NCBI RefSeq assembly: GCF_025465545.1
Contig: NZ_JAODMK010000044.1
Location: 24,563 to 88,562 of the forward strand
Length of the DNA stretch: 64,000 bases
Origin: Naasia sp.
GTDB taxonomy: Bacteria > Actinomycetota > Actinomycetes > Actinomycetales > Microbacteriaceae
Reading direction: 5' to 3'
A program made the translations under genes and the position numbers. This document shows positions 27,589-37,661 of this stretch, one piece after another (the stretch's first letter is position 1; every line of letters begins with the position of its first letter). The notes beneath the pieces were generated by a model. The model saw only the letters and a program-made list of their open reading frames with translations, ran no database searches and was not told where the DNA came from.

Positions 27589-28479
27589 TCAGTGCATTCC
27601 GATGGACTCGACGGCGCGCAGCTGGTCGCGGATGAAGCGGTTGGCGTGCGCGGCGAGGTCGTCCGAGTCGTCCCAGAGGTTCCGCCAGATGCCGAGCATC
27701 CGGGAGAGGTCCCGGTCGACGACCGCGGACGAGAAGGACTCGAACACGATGGGGCCGTCGTAGCCGATCCTCGCGAGCCCCCGGAAGAAGCCGCCGAAGT
27801 CGACGGTTCCCGAGCCGAGGTAGCCGCGGTGGCTCTCGCCGATGTGCACGTACCCGAGGCGGTCCCCCACGTCCAGCACCGGGGAGGTCATGTCGGCCTC
27901 CTCGATGTTCATGTGGTAGCTGTCGAGGTGGATCGAGACGCTCGGATTGTCGACCTCGTCGAGGAACTTGAGCGCCTCGCGTCCGGTGTTCATCACGTTC
28001 GTCTCGTACCGGTTCACGACCTCGAGGGACAGCGCGATGCCGAGATCCGCAGCCCGGGTGCCGAGGCGGCCGATGGCGGCGGCGCTCGAGGCGCGGCCCT
28101 GGGCAGTCACGGGCTCCATGTACTTCTTCATGGCGCTGTAGAGGACGCCGCAGATGTGCTTGCCGCCCATCGCGGCGACGATCTCGAGGCACTCGGTGAG
28201 CATCGCCTCGCCGGCTGCGACGATCGCCGGGTCGGGGCTGGTCAGGTCGGTGGAGTCGCTGAGCCCGAGGGATGCGGTCGCCTCCACCCCGTTCTCCTCG
28301 AGGAGCCGGGCGGCGAGCTTCCGATCGAAGTTCTGAGGGTCCATCAGGGGGATCTCGATGAGGTCCAGGCCGGCGCGCCGGGTGGCCTCGATGGCGAGCC
28401 GGATGCCGGCCTCGTCGAATTTTCCTGTGAATACGAGGGCGTGGGCGCCGATCTGCACGGAGGTTTCTCCTATCCTCAT
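27589..28479 (-). CDS. Sugar phosphate isomerase/epimerase (ketose 3-epimerase-like)
   Basis: SLEVVNRYETNVMNT, SIHLDSYHMNIEEAD, GYVHIGESHRGYLGSGTVDF. Confidence 0.82.
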   Translation of the reverse strand: MRIGETSVQIGAHALVFTGKFDEAGIRLAIEATRRAGLDLIEIPLMDPQNFDRKLAARLLEENGVEATASLGLSDSTDLTSPDPAIVAAGEAMLTECLEIVAAMGGKHICGVLYSAMKKYMEPVTAQGRASSAAAIGRLGTRAADLGIALSLEVVNRYETNVMNTGREALKFLDEVDNPSVSIHLDSYHMNIEEADMTSPVLDVGDRLGYVHIGESHRGYLGSGTVDFGGFFRGLARIGYDGPIVFESFSSAVVDRDLSRMLGIWRNLWDDSDDLAAHANRFIRDQLRAVESIGMH

Positions 28480-28680
28480 CGTTGAGCAAGATGCTCCGGG
28501 TCGGCCGCCTCAGAAATCGTTATCTGAGCGTGGCTCCAGGGCTCGGTAAGCACATTAGGGTACAACCTGAAGTACACGAAGCGACCTGCTTAACATCCGA
28601 TCTTTCCGGGCCGGACGTGGCAGAATCGTGGCGGCGACCCGGCGGTCGCCCGTGCAATCCTCCGATGAAGTGGGTGACCA

Positions 28681-30198
28681 GTGCCGACACAGCTCCTCAA
28701 GGTCCACGGGATCAGCAAGAGCTTTCCTGGCGTGCAAGCGCTGAAGGATGTCCAGTTCGAACTGAACCGCGGGGAGGTCCTCACCCTCGTCGGCGAGAAC
28801 GGGGCGGGCAAGTCCAGCCTCATGAAGATCCTCTCCGGGATCTACGCTCGCGATGAGGGCACCATCGAGCTCGAGGGCGAGCCCGTCGAGATCGACAGCC
28901 CCAAGTCCGCCCAGGCGCACGGCATCATCATCATCCATCAGGAGATGAACCTGATGCCGCACCTCACCATCGCTCAGAACATCTACATCGGGCGGGAGCC
29001 GCGGGGCGGGATCTTCCTCCGCGAGCAGGCACTCAACAAGAAGACGCGGGATCTGCTCGCGAACCTCGGAATCGACCTCGACCCGAAGGCGATCGTCGGC
29101 GAACTGACCGTGGCGAAGCAGCAGATGGTGGAGATCGCCAAGGCGCTGTCCTTCGATGCCAAGGTCCTCATCATGGATGAGCCGACCTCGGCACTCACCG
29201 AGTCGGAGACCGACACTCTCTTCCGCCTCATCGAGCGGCTGAAGGCGCAGGGCAAGGGCATCATCTACATCTCGCACCGGATGGACGAGCTGCGCCGCAT
29301 CTCCGACCGAGTGACGGTGCTGCGGGACGGTCACTACATCGGCTCCCTCACGAAGGACGAGATCGACATCCCCCGGGTCATCGAGATGATGGTCGGCCGG
29401 CACATCGAGGAGGGCCACCGTCCCGAGGCGAGCGAGACCTCGAACGACGTGGTGCTCAAGGTGGAGAACCTCAGCACGCGCCGGCTCCTCAAGAACGTCA
29501 GCTTCGAGCTGCGTCGCGGCGAGATCCTCGGCTTCGCCGGGCTCATGGGCGCCGGCCGGACCGAGGTGGCCCGGGCGATCATCGGCGCAGACCCGCGGGT
29601 GAGCGGCACGGTGTCGATCAACGGCACGCCGGTGCACATCACCAAGCCGGCCGACGCGGTGCGCAACGGGGTCGGCTACCTCTCCGAGGACCGCAAGCTG
29701 CTCGGCCTGCTCCTCGAGCAGGACGTCAACACCAACGTGCTCCTCGCCAGCCTCCGCGACTACACGGACGCGATCGGCTTCGTGCACACCGGCAAGGGCA
29801 AGCAGAAGACCCGCGAGTACGTCTCATCGCTGCGCATCAAGACCCCGTCGATCACCTCGACGACCAAGAACCTCTCCGGCGGCAACCAGCAGAAGGTGGT
29901 CATCGCCAAGTGGCTCGCCCGAAACTGCGACGTGCTGATCTTCGACGAGCCCACCCGCGGCATCGACGTGGGCGCCAAGGAGGAGATCTACAAGCTCCTC
30001 CGCACCCTGGCGGATCAGGGCAAGTCGATCATCATGATCTCCTCAGAGCTGCCCGAGATCCTCCGGCTCTCCAACCGCATCATCGTGATGGCCGGCGGGC
30101 GGATCACCGGTGAGATCGACAACGCCAAGGCCGACCAGGCCAAGATCATGCACTTCGCGACCATGACCGGTGAAGACGAGAAAGGAACGGTTCAATGA
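28681..30198 (+). CDS. Sugar ABC transporter ATP-binding protein (RbsA/XylG/MglA type)
   Basis: Two ABC domains: GENGAGKSSLMKIL and LSGGNQQKVVIAKWL; GTG start. Confidence 0.92.
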   Translation: MPTQLLKVHGISKSFPGVQALKDVQFELNRGEVLTLVGENGAGKSSLMKILSGIYARDEGTIELEGEPVEIDSPKSAQAHGIIIIHQEMNLMPHLTIAQNIYIGREPRGGIFLREQALNKKTRDLLANLGIDLDPKAIVGELTVAKQQMVEIAKALSFDAKVLIMDEPTSALTESETDTLFRLIERLKAQGKGIIYISHRMDELRRISDRVTVLRDGHYIGSLTKDEIDIPRVIEMMVGRHIEEGHRPEASETSNDVVLKVENLSTRRLLKNVSFELRRGEILGFAGLMGAGRTEVARAIIGADPRVSGTVSINGTPVHITKPADAVRNGVGYLSEDRKLLGLLLEQDVNTNVLLASLRDYTDAIGFVHTGKGKQKTREYVSSLRIKTPSITSTTKNLSGGNQQKVVIAKWLARNCDVLIFDEPTRGIDVGAKEEIYKLLRTLADQGKSIIMISSELPEILRLSNRIIVMAGGRITGEIDNAKADQAKIMHFATMTGEDEKGTVQ

Positions 30199-31214
30199 CG
30201 ACTCCCGTGACCGAGCGGCCCGAGGATGTGGCCGTCAAGCCGACGAGCGGCCGGGCCGGCACCGGCGCGTTCCTGCGCAAGCAGGTGCAGCAGTCGCTGG
30301 CGTTCGCCACCCTCGTGGTGCTGCTGGTCTTCTTCTCGATCGCCAGCAGCAACTTCTTCACCCCCAGCAACATCTCCGGCATCCTGCTCTCCACCGCGGT
30401 GGTCGGCATCCTCGCCCTCGGCACGACGTTCGTGATCATCACCGGCGGCATCGACCTGTCGATCGGCACCGGCATGACCCTCTGCGCCGTGATGACCGGG
30501 GTCTTCCTCACCAACATGGGGCTGCCCCTGATCGTCGGCGTGATCGGCGGGATCCTCACGGGCGCGCTGATGGGCTTCATCAACGGCGTGAACGTGGCGA
30601 TCCTCGGGCTCCCACCCTTCATCGCGACCCTGGCGATGATGCTCGTGGCGCAGGGGCTCGCCCTGGTCATCTCGGGCGTCCGGCCGATCTACCTCAGCGG
30701 CGTCGTCGGCTACAAGGACATCGCCCTCGGCGCACTGATCCCCGGACTGCCCAATGCGGTGCTCATCCTGTTCGTGCTCGCGATCCTGGCCTACCTGGTG
30801 CTCAGCAAGACCATCCTCGGCCGCTACACCTTCGCCATCGGCAGCAACGAGGAGGCGACCCGCCTCTCCGGTGTGGACACCCGCAAGTGGAAGATCATCA
30901 TCTATACGGTGTCCGGCCTCTTCACCGGTGTCGCCGGCGTGGTCATCGCCTCGCGGCTCCAGTCCGCCCAGCCGCAGCTCGGCTCCGGCTATGAGCTGCA
31001 GGCGATCGCCGCCGTCATCATCGGCGGCACGTCGCTGCTCGGCGGCCGCGGCTCCATCCTCGGCACCCTGATCGGTGCGCTCATCATGAGCGTCCTGATC
31101 AACGGCCTGCGCATCCTCTCGATCCAGACCGAGTGGCAGAACGTGGTGGTCGGCATCGTGATCCTGATCGCCGTGTTCACCGATTCGCTGCGCCAGCGGC
31201 GGTCCGCCTCCTAG
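30195..31214 (+). CDS. Sugar ABC transporter permease (RbsC type)
   Basis: ITGGIDLSIGTGMTLCAV...AIGSNEEATRLSGVDTRKWK...GGTSLLGGRGSILGTLIGALIMSVLINGLRIL; ATGA overlap. Confidence 0.92.
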   Translation: MTTPVTERPEDVAVKPTSGRAGTGAFLRKQVQQSLAFATLVVLLVFFSIASSNFFTPSNISGILLSTAVVGILALGTTFVIITGGIDLSIGTGMTLCAVMTGVFLTNMGLPLIVGVIGGILTGALMGFINGVNVAILGLPPFIATLAMMLVAQGLALVISGVRPIYLSGVVGYKDIALGALIPGLPNAVLILFVLAILAYLVLSKTILGRYTFAIGSNEEATRLSGVDTRKWKIIIYTVSGLFTGVAGVVIASRLQSAQPQLGSGYELQAIAAVIIGGTSLLGGRGSILGTLIGALIMSVLINGLRILSIQTEWQNVVVGIVILIAVFTDSLRQRRSAS

Positions 31215-31420
31215 TCCTTCCCCGATGTGGGGCAGCGACTCCGACGAGGGGTCGGGTCGCTCCTCCGGCGGCGCACGCAGCACTGCGCCGCCCCGCGATC
31301 ACAGCGAAGATAACGATCTTGTATCTAGTTGTATCTTTCTGCGGATCCGGCCCCTCGATCCACCTAACCTGGCAACGCCAGCGAAGCTGCTGGCCGCCGA
31401 TGAACAATGGAGTCAACTCG

Positions 31421-32422
31421 ATGAAATCAGCTAGAAGGGCCGCCTTCGTCGCGGTCGCTGCCGCAGCAGCCATCACCCTCGCCGGCTGTGCCGGCGCTTC
31501 GGGCGGCGGCTCGGGCTCCGGCTCGAGCGCAGGAACGGGCAGCGGCGACAAGCCGTACATCGCCCTCATCTCCAAGGGCTTCCAGCACCAGTTCTGGCAG
31601 GCCGTCAAGCAGGGCGCCGAGAGCAAGGCCAAGGAGCTCGGGGTGACCATCACGTTCGATGGCCCCGCCTCCGAGACCGAGATCGACAACCAGCTCTCGA
31701 TGGTCCAGGCCGCGCTCGACAAGCAGCCCGACGCCATCGGCTGGGCAGTCCTCGACCCCGAGGCCTGCATCCCCATGATGGACAACATCAAGGCCGCGGG
31801 CATCCCCGTCGTCGAGTTCGACGCCGGCTGCAACAGCGACTACCCGCTGTCGATCGCCAAGACCGACAGCCTGGGCGCAGGAGCCCTCGCCGCCGACCAC
31901 ATGGCCGAGGCCATCGGCAACAAGGGTGAGGTCGCGATCGTCGGCCACAGCCAGATCAACTCCACCGGTGTCGAGCGTCGCGACGGCTTCGTCAAGCAGA
32001 TCGAGTCCAAGTACCCGGACATCAAGATCGTCGACATCCAGTACGGCGACGGCGACCACCTGAAGTCGGCGGACATCGCGAAGGCGATGATCGCTGCTCA
32101 CCCGAACCTCAAGGGCCTCTACGGCACCAACGAGGGCTCGGCCATCGGCATCGTCGACGCACTGAACGAGCTGGGCACCGCGCCCGGCAAGCTCGCAGTC
32201 ATCGGCTTCGACTCCGGTCAGGCGCAGATCGACGCGATCAACAGCGGCGCGATGGCCGGCGCCATCACGCAGAACCCGATCGGCATCGGCGAGGCCACCG
32301 TCCAGGCGGCATTCGACGCGATCAACGGCAAGACGCCCGAGAAGGTCATCGACACCGGTTACTTCTGGTACGACAAGACCAACATGGACGACCCGAAGAT
32401 CGCTCCGGTCCTCTACAAGTAG
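31421..32422 (+). CDS. Sugar ABC transporter substrate-binding lipoprotein (RbsB/periplasmic-binding type 1)
   Basis: Lipobox LAGC after signal peptide; GVTITFDGPASETEIDNQLSMVQAALDKQPDAI. Confidence 0.92.
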   Translation: MKSARRAAFVAVAAAAAITLAGCAGASGGGSGSGSSAGTGSGDKPYIALISKGFQHQFWQAVKQGAESKAKELGVTITFDGPASETEIDNQLSMVQAALDKQPDAIGWAVLDPEACIPMMDNIKAAGIPVVEFDAGCNSDYPLSIAKTDSLGAGALAADHMAEAIGNKGEVAIVGHSQINSTGVERRDGFVKQIESKYPDIKIVDIQYGDGDHLKSADIAKAMIAAHPNLKGLYGTNEGSAIGIVDALNELGTAPGKLAVIGFDSGQAQIDAINSGAMAGAITQNPIGIGEATVQAAFDAINGKTPEKVIDTGYFWYDKTNMDDPKIAPVLYK

Positions 32423-32457
32423 TCCCCTGTTGGCCCTCTCCGAGGGCACGCACCCGG

Positions 32458-32486
32458 AAAGGCCCTCCCCTCGGGGAGGGCCTTTT
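32458..32486 (+). terminator. Rho-independent terminator
   Basis: AAAGGCCCTCCCC-tc-GGGGAGGGCCTTTT with T tract. Confidence 0.85.
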
Positions 32487-32699
32487 CCTGTGCGCGGCGG
32501 GCCCGTCCGGCCGCTCCTCGCCGTCGGCAGGCACTCTCCTGCGGGAAGGGCCTAGGCGGGCTGATCCTGCCTGCGGAAACGGATTTCGCGTGCTGAGCGG
32601 GAGAGGCCGAGTGGAGCGACAGTGGCGAGAGACCGGCCAGGGGGACAGGCGAGGAGGAAGAGGCGAGCCTCAGGAGGCGGGCGAGAGCCGGAGCGGGCC

Positions 32700-33647
32700 T
32701 CAGGAGGCGGGCGCCGCCCAGGCCAGGAAGCGCTGCGGGTTGGCTCCGGTGAAGTCGTCCACCAGGGGGCCAAGAGCGGCGCGGAGGCGCGGGAGGTAGC
32801 GGGTGGCCAGGTAGCCGAGTCCCGGCATCCCGCCGTAGGAGAGGTAGCGCGTGCGCCGTGCGACGTCGCCGCCCAGCAGGATCGATCCGGCCCCGCCGCC
32901 GGCCACCACCGCCTCGGTGAGGGCGACGAGCTCCGCGTCGCTCCGGGTCCGGGGCCGGGCCATGCCGTCGTAGCCGAGCCAGGCGCCGCGGGCCGCGAGC
33001 TCGAGGTGCAGCGCGGCGTCCGGGTCACGGTCGGCGTGCGCGAGCACGACGCGGGTCTCCGGGATGCCGGATGCGGTGAGGAGGTCAAGAACCTCGTGGG
33101 CGGCGGTGCAGAACTCCAGATGCACCATGATCGGCGCGCCCGTGGACAGCGATGCGAGCGCGACCCCTTCGAGCGTCGTCCGCTCGAAGTCGGAGATGGA
33201 CCAGTACCCGATGCCCGCCTTCAGCAGGCCAGCGCGGGCCCCGGTGAGCGGCGTGGTGGAGCCCGGGGCGTCGCGTTCGGGCATGCCCTCGAGCAGGTCG
33301 CGGACGAAGAGGTTCGCGCGCTCCTCCGCGCCCAGCGATCGCAGCCAGTGGCTCGGGGCGTAGTGCGCCTCTCGATGAGCGCCCGTCGTCGCGACCACGG
33401 CGAGGCCGGTCGCCGCGCTGATCCGGACCGCTCCGGCCGGGTCGCGACCGAGGCCGATCGGCGTGGCGTCGACCATCGCGTCGAAGCCGCTCGCCTTCAG
33501 CACGGCGGCCTCGCCGCGAGACGCGGCCTCGTCGTCGAGCTCATCGCCGGGAAGGAGGGGCGTCACCTGGAACAGGTGCTCGTGATAGTCCACTCGCCCG
33601 AGCTCGTCGGGCGCGACGTCCCCGAGCACCGTGCGGACGTTCATCAC
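32700..33647 (-). CDS. Phosphotriesterase-family amidohydrolase (possible lactonase)
   Basis: RVDYHEHLFQ; MVDATPIGLGRDP; VVATTGAH; PIMVHLEFCTAAHEVLDLL; VVLAHADRDPD; ILLGGDVARR. Confidence 0.82.
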   Translation of the reverse strand: MMNVRTVLGDVAPDELGRVDYHEHLFQVTPLLPGDELDDEAASRGEAAVLKASGFDAMVDATPIGLGRDPAGAVRISAATGLAVVATTGAHREAHYAPSHWLRSLGAEERANLFVRDLLEGMPERDAPGSTTPLTGARAGLLKAGIGYWSISDFERTTLEGVALASLSTGAPIMVHLEFCTAAHEVLDLLTASGIPETRVVLAHADRDPDAALHLELAARGAWLGYDGMARPRTRSDAELVALTEAVVAGGGAGSILLGGDVARRTRYLSYGGMPGLGYLATRYLPRLRAALGPLVDDFTGANPQRFLAWAAPAS

Positions 33648-34558
33648 CGTGCGGCCTCGGCCGCCTCGGACAGGCGCCCGAGCAGCTGAGGATCGAGCGG
33701 AACCGCGAACACCTCGCTGATCACGGATGTCCAGCCGTGGATGAAGTAGCGCCAGCCGTCCACGACCGTGAGCCGTCGTGCGGCCTCCTGGCGGCGAGCC
33801 TGGGCGAGGAACTCGAGGGAACCCCGGTAGTTGAACTCCCAGACGTATGCGCCGACCGGGAACCGCGCGTCGTCCGGGACCGGAGAGCCGGGCCGGTCCT
33901 TGCCCAGCCCGCTGGCGTTGACGACCAGGCTGCGCTCGGGCGCCTCGGCGAGGGCGTGACGGGCGACTTCGTCGCTCGTCACCTGCCGGTAGTCGAGGAG
34001 GCTGGCACGGGTGCCGCGACGCTCGTGGACCGCGCGGAGGGAGTCGAGCCGCTCCCTGCTCGTGTCCGTCACGACGATCCGGGACGGGGCGTCGCGCCGC
34101 TCGGCCAGGTACCAGGTGAGAGCGGTGCCTGCGCCGCCTGCGCCGAAGCAGACGACCTCTCCGCCCGTGTCGGCGAAGTGGGTGCTGGGGAGGAACTCCT
34201 CGGCGGCGAGGCCCACCGTGATGGGATCCTTCGCGTGTCCGACGAGCCGGCCGTCCCTCTTCGCGATGCTCGAGATCTCGCCGCAGTTGACGCTGAACTC
34301 GTCCAGCTGGTCGAACAGGTGCGAGGCGGCGGCGTAGAGGCCCATCTTGTGGGTCGTGACGAGAGCGCCGCGGTGCTCGGGGTCGTCGCGGATCTGCTCC
34401 ACGAGCCGCACGTACTGCTCAGGAGTGGCGTCGACCGGCAGATCATGACCCACCAGGTGACGGGTGGGCAGACCGAGGATGTCGGCCCACGCGGGGAAGA
34501 TCGACATGATCGAGGAGCCGCCGGTGCTGACCCCCACGAAGCCCATGTAGCCGCTCAC
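33644..34558 (-). CDS. Shikimate dehydrogenase-like protein (divergent)
   Basis: ALVTTHKMGLY, Rossmann motif VVCFGAGGAGTALTWYL; GTG start overlaps upstream stop. Confidence 0.75.
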   Translation of the reverse strand: MSGYMGFVGVSTGGSSIMSIFPAWADILGLPTRHLVGHDLPVDATPEQYVRLVEQIRDDPEHRGALVTTHKMGLYAAASHLFDQLDEFSVNCGEISSIAKRDGRLVGHAKDPITVGLAAEEFLPSTHFADTGGEVVCFGAGGAGTALTWYLAERRDAPSRIVVTDTSRERLDSLRAVHERRGTRASLLDYRQVTSDEVARHALAEAPERSLVVNASGLGKDRPGSPVPDDARFPVGAYVWEFNYRGSLEFLAQARRQEAARRLTVVDGWRYFIHGWTSVISEVFAVPLDPQLLGRLSEAAEAAR

Positions 34559-35202
34559 GCCCGTCCTCCTGCTGCGGCCGCCGCGGCAGCGAATGCGCGC
34601 GCCTTCCTCTGGATGCCGGTGTAGTCGCCGCGAACGAGGTCCGCGGATGAGATCAGGTCGCTTCCCGCTCCCACCGCGATCGCGCCTGCTGCCAGCCACT
34701 CACCCAGGTTGTCCGGTGTGACACCGCCGGTGGGCATCATCGGGACGTCGGGGAACGGGCCGCGCAGCGCCTTGAGCAGCGCCGGTCCGGACAGGGCCGC
34801 GGGGAACAGCTTCACCACGTCCACGCCGAGTTCGACGGCGATCATGACCTCGGTGGGGGTGAGGGCGCCGGTGAGCACCACCGCGCCGGTGCCCAGCATG
34901 ATCCCGGTGAGCTCCGGCCGGGTGCCGGGGCTCACGAGGAAGCGGGCACCCGCCTCCACGGCCTGGCGGGCCTGATCGACGCTGGTCACCGTGCCCGCCC
35001 CGATATACGCGTCGTCGCCGTAGCGCTCGGTGAGCTGGCGGATCACCTCGGGTGCGTCCGGCGTGGAGAAGGTGATCTCCAGTCCTGTGACACCGCCGGC
35101 GACGAGCGCCTCCGCGCCGAGCAGCGCCGATTCCGCGGATGGTGCGCGCACCACGGCGAGCACGCGGGCCGCGACGAGGGGGGAGAGTCGGTTCGCTGTC
35201 AT
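34555..35202 (-). CDS. KDPG/KHG-type bifunctional aldolase
   Basis: VLAVVRAPSAESALLGAEALVAGGVTGLEITFSTPDA; YIGAGTVTS; VKLFPAALSGPALLKALRGPFPDVPMMPTGGV. Confidence 0.9.
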   Translation of the reverse strand: MTANRLSPLVAARVLAVVRAPSAESALLGAEALVAGGVTGLEITFSTPDAPEVIRQLTERYGDDAYIGAGTVTSVDQARQAVEAGARFLVSPGTRPELTGIMLGTGAVVLTGALTPTEVMIAVELGVDVVKLFPAALSGPALLKALRGPFPDVPMMPTGGVTPDNLGEWLAAGAIAVGAGSDLISSADLVRGDYTGIQRKARAFAAAAAAAGGRA

Positions 35203-36161
35203 GACGCCTCACTGCGCACGGGGTTGGGTGGAGTCTCGCCGGCGAGTGCCGCGAGCAGGTTGTCGACCGCGAGAGAGCCCATGCCGTCGACCGCCTCAAC
35301 GGTCTGGGCGCCGAAGTGCGGCGTCAGCACGACCCGGTCGGCGAGGTCCGGGGCGAGAAGCGGGGAGGACTCTCCGCGCGTGTCCCCGGCGAGGGTGTCG
35401 GCCGCGAAGCCGCCGAGCCGACCGTCGCTCAGGGCGGCGGCGACCGCGGCCTCGTCGACCAGCTCGGGTCGTGCGGTGTTCACCAGCACCAGCCCCCTGC
35501 GGGCCCCGGCGAGCCAGTCGACGTGCACGAGCACGGGGCCACCGGGCGCGTGCAGGGACACGAGGTCGCATTCCGCCGCCATCGCCGCGACGTCGAGCGG
35601 CTCCGCTCCCGCCGCCCGCATCACGGCCGGCGACAGCCAGGGGTCGTGGGCCAGGATGCGGGACCCGAATCCGGAGAGGCGACGGGCGACGCCCTGCCCG
35701 ATCCGGCCGAAGCCCACGATGCCGACGGTGAGCTTGCCGAGCTCGCGGCCGCGCAGGATCGACCAGTCGCCGGCGCGGACGCGGCGATCGCCTTCAGGAG
35801 TGCCGCGCAGCACGGCGAGCATGAGGCCGACCGCGTGATCGGCGACCGCATCGCTGTTGGCGCCGGGGGTGTTGGTCACGAGGATGCCCCGCTCCTCGGC
35901 CGCGCGGACGTCGACCGCCTCGTAGCCGACCCCGTAGCGCGCGACCACTCGCAGCTTGGGGGCCGCCTCGAGGTGCTCCCGAGTGACCGGTCCCGTGCCG
36001 GCGATCCAGCCGATCGCCTGGGAGAGGTCGGCTCGGAGCTCGGCGAGGTCGTGCGTCGAGGAGCCGAGCACCGGCCGGTAGCCCGCCTGCTCCAGCCGGG
36101 CGACCAGGTCGATCGAGCCCGATGAGAACGAGCGGCTGGTGACCAGGATGACGGCGGTCAC
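35199..36161 (-). CDS. D-isomer-specific 2-hydroxyacid dehydrogenase
   Basis: KLTVGIVGFGRIGQGVARRL; LVNTARPELVDEAAV; VVLTPHFGAQTVEA; GTG start. Confidence 0.87.
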   Translation of the reverse strand: MTAVILVTSRSFSSGSIDLVARLEQAGYRPVLGSSTHDLAELRADLSQAIGWIAGTGPVTREHLEAAPKLRVVARYGVGYEAVDVRAAEERGILVTNTPGANSDAVADHAVGLMLAVLRGTPEGDRRVRAGDWSILRGRELGKLTVGIVGFGRIGQGVARRLSGFGSRILAHDPWLSPAVMRAAGAEPLDVAAMAAECDLVSLHAPGGPVLVHVDWLAGARRGLVLVNTARPELVDEAAVAAALSDGRLGGFAADTLAGDTRGESSPLLAPDLADRVVLTPHFGAQTVEAVDGMGSLAVDNLLAALAGETPPNPVRSEAS

Positions 36162-37660
36162 GAGGCGGCCGCGCGGGAGCCGAACCAGGGGACGAGGCGG
36201 TCGTAGCCGTCGGCGAAGATCTCGTGGGCCCGCAGGTAGAGGTCGTGCCGACCCGGATCGGGGGCGAACTCGGCGGTGACCTCGGAGAGACCGTGCGCTG
36301 CCGAGAAGCCGGGCACGAGGCCAAGTGCGACCGCGCCGGTCACCGCCGCGCCGAGGCTGTTCGCCTCCTCGACCACGCTGCGGCGCCGCACGGGCACGCC
36401 CCAGACGTCGGCGAAGATCTGCAGCCAGACATCGCTCGCGGCCCCTCCGCCGATGGCGTCGATGCGCTCGATGGACGCGCCCGCCTCCCGGAAGGCGGTG
36501 ATGCAGGTGAACAGGTTGAGCGCGACGCCTTCGAGGACCGCGCGCATCAGCTCTGCTGGGCCATGGTGCCGCCCGAGGCCGAGGAACACCCCGGCGGCGT
36601 CGGGATTCCAGTGGGGGGAGCGCTCGCCGAGCAGGTAGGGCAGGAAGTACAGCCCCGTGGCGGCCGCCTCCACGTTCTGCGCCGAGTCGACGAGGGAGGT
36701 GAGAGCGCTGGGCGAGGGGACGACCGCGAGCACCTCGGCCGCCCACTGCACTGCGGCTCCGCCCGCCTGCATGGTCGCGGTCGGCACGAAGCTGCCCGGC
36801 ACGACGTTGTCGAACGTGAACGTGCGGCGTGCGGGGTCGTAGACGGGGGAGTCGCTCGCGAACGAGATCCAGGACGAGGTGCCGAGGCAGACGTACGCGC
36901 CGTCCTCCGGCGCGACGATCCCGGCACCGACCGCCGCGATCGGCCCGTCCCCGCCCCCCATCACGACGGGCGTGTGCCGAGACAGGCCGAGGGCATCGGC
37001 GGCCGCCCCGGTGAGTCCGCCGACGACGGTGGTGGACTCCACGATCTCCGGGAACAGCGCACGGTCCAGCTCGGCGGCGGCGAGCACTTCGGGGGACCAG
37101 TGGCCAGCTGCCTGGTCGTACGCGTTGGTGGCCGAGGCGTCCGACCGGTCGGTCGCGAGGCGCCCAGTCAGCCGCTGCACCACGAAGTCCTTCGCCACGC
37201 AGAAGTGACGGACCCGGGCGAACACGTCCGGCTCGTTGTCGCGGACCCACATGATCTTCTCCACCGAGTAGGTGGGGTTGAGCCGGTGCCCGAGCAGACG
37301 ATAGGTGTCGACGCCGGCGAGCCGCTCCTCGAGCTGGGCGGTCTGCCGGGTGCTCCGGGTGTCCGCCCAGATGATGGCGGGGCGGACCGGGCGGTAGTCG
37401 GCGTCGAGGAGCACGGCGCCCATCATCTGGCCGCTCACGACGAGGCCCGACACGGCGTCCGCCGGGGTGGCGTTCTGCTCGAGGAGGGTGCGGGTGGCCT
37501 GGACGACGGCGTGCCACCAGGCCTCCGGGTCCTGCTCGGCCAGGCCGCCGTCCCCGAAGTGCGCGGGGTAGGAGACGGTGACGGCGGAGAGGAGACGGCC
37601 ATCCTCGGCGTGCAGTGACGCCTTGTCGCCGGTCGTGCCGAGATCGTGCGCGACGATCAC
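36158..37660 (-). CDS. FGGY-family carbohydrate kinase (xylulokinase-like)
   Basis: VAHDLGTTGDKASLH; PAIIWADTRSTRQ; IGGGAASDVWLQIFADVWGVPV. Confidence 0.88.
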   Translation of the reverse strand: MIVAHDLGTTGDKASLHAEDGRLLSAVTVSYPAHFGDGGLAEQDPEAWWHAVVQATRTLLEQNATPADAVSGLVVSGQMMGAVLLDADYRPVRPAIIWADTRSTRQTAQLEERLAGVDTYRLLGHRLNPTYSVEKIMWVRDNEPDVFARVRHFCVAKDFVVQRLTGRLATDRSDASATNAYDQAAGHWSPEVLAAAELDRALFPEIVESTTVVGGLTGAAADALGLSRHTPVVMGGGDGPIAAVGAGIVAPEDGAYVCLGTSSWISFASDSPVYDPARRTFTFDNVVPGSFVPTATMQAGGAAVQWAAEVLAVVPSPSALTSLVDSAQNVEAAATGLYFLPYLLGERSPHWNPDAAGVFLGLGRHHGPAELMRAVLEGVALNLFTCITAFREAGASIERIDAIGGGAASDVWLQIFADVWGVPVRRRSVVEEANSLGAAVTGAVALGLVPGFSAAHGLSEVTAEFAPDPGRHDLYLRAHEIFADGYDRLVPWFGSRAAAS

Positions 37661-37661
37661 G

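Noticed and set aside
24518-27763. 1081-aa + strand ORF
   Set aside because: Antisense to the well-supported aminotransferase fusion; arginine/glycine-rich composition typical of GC-rich shadow ORFs
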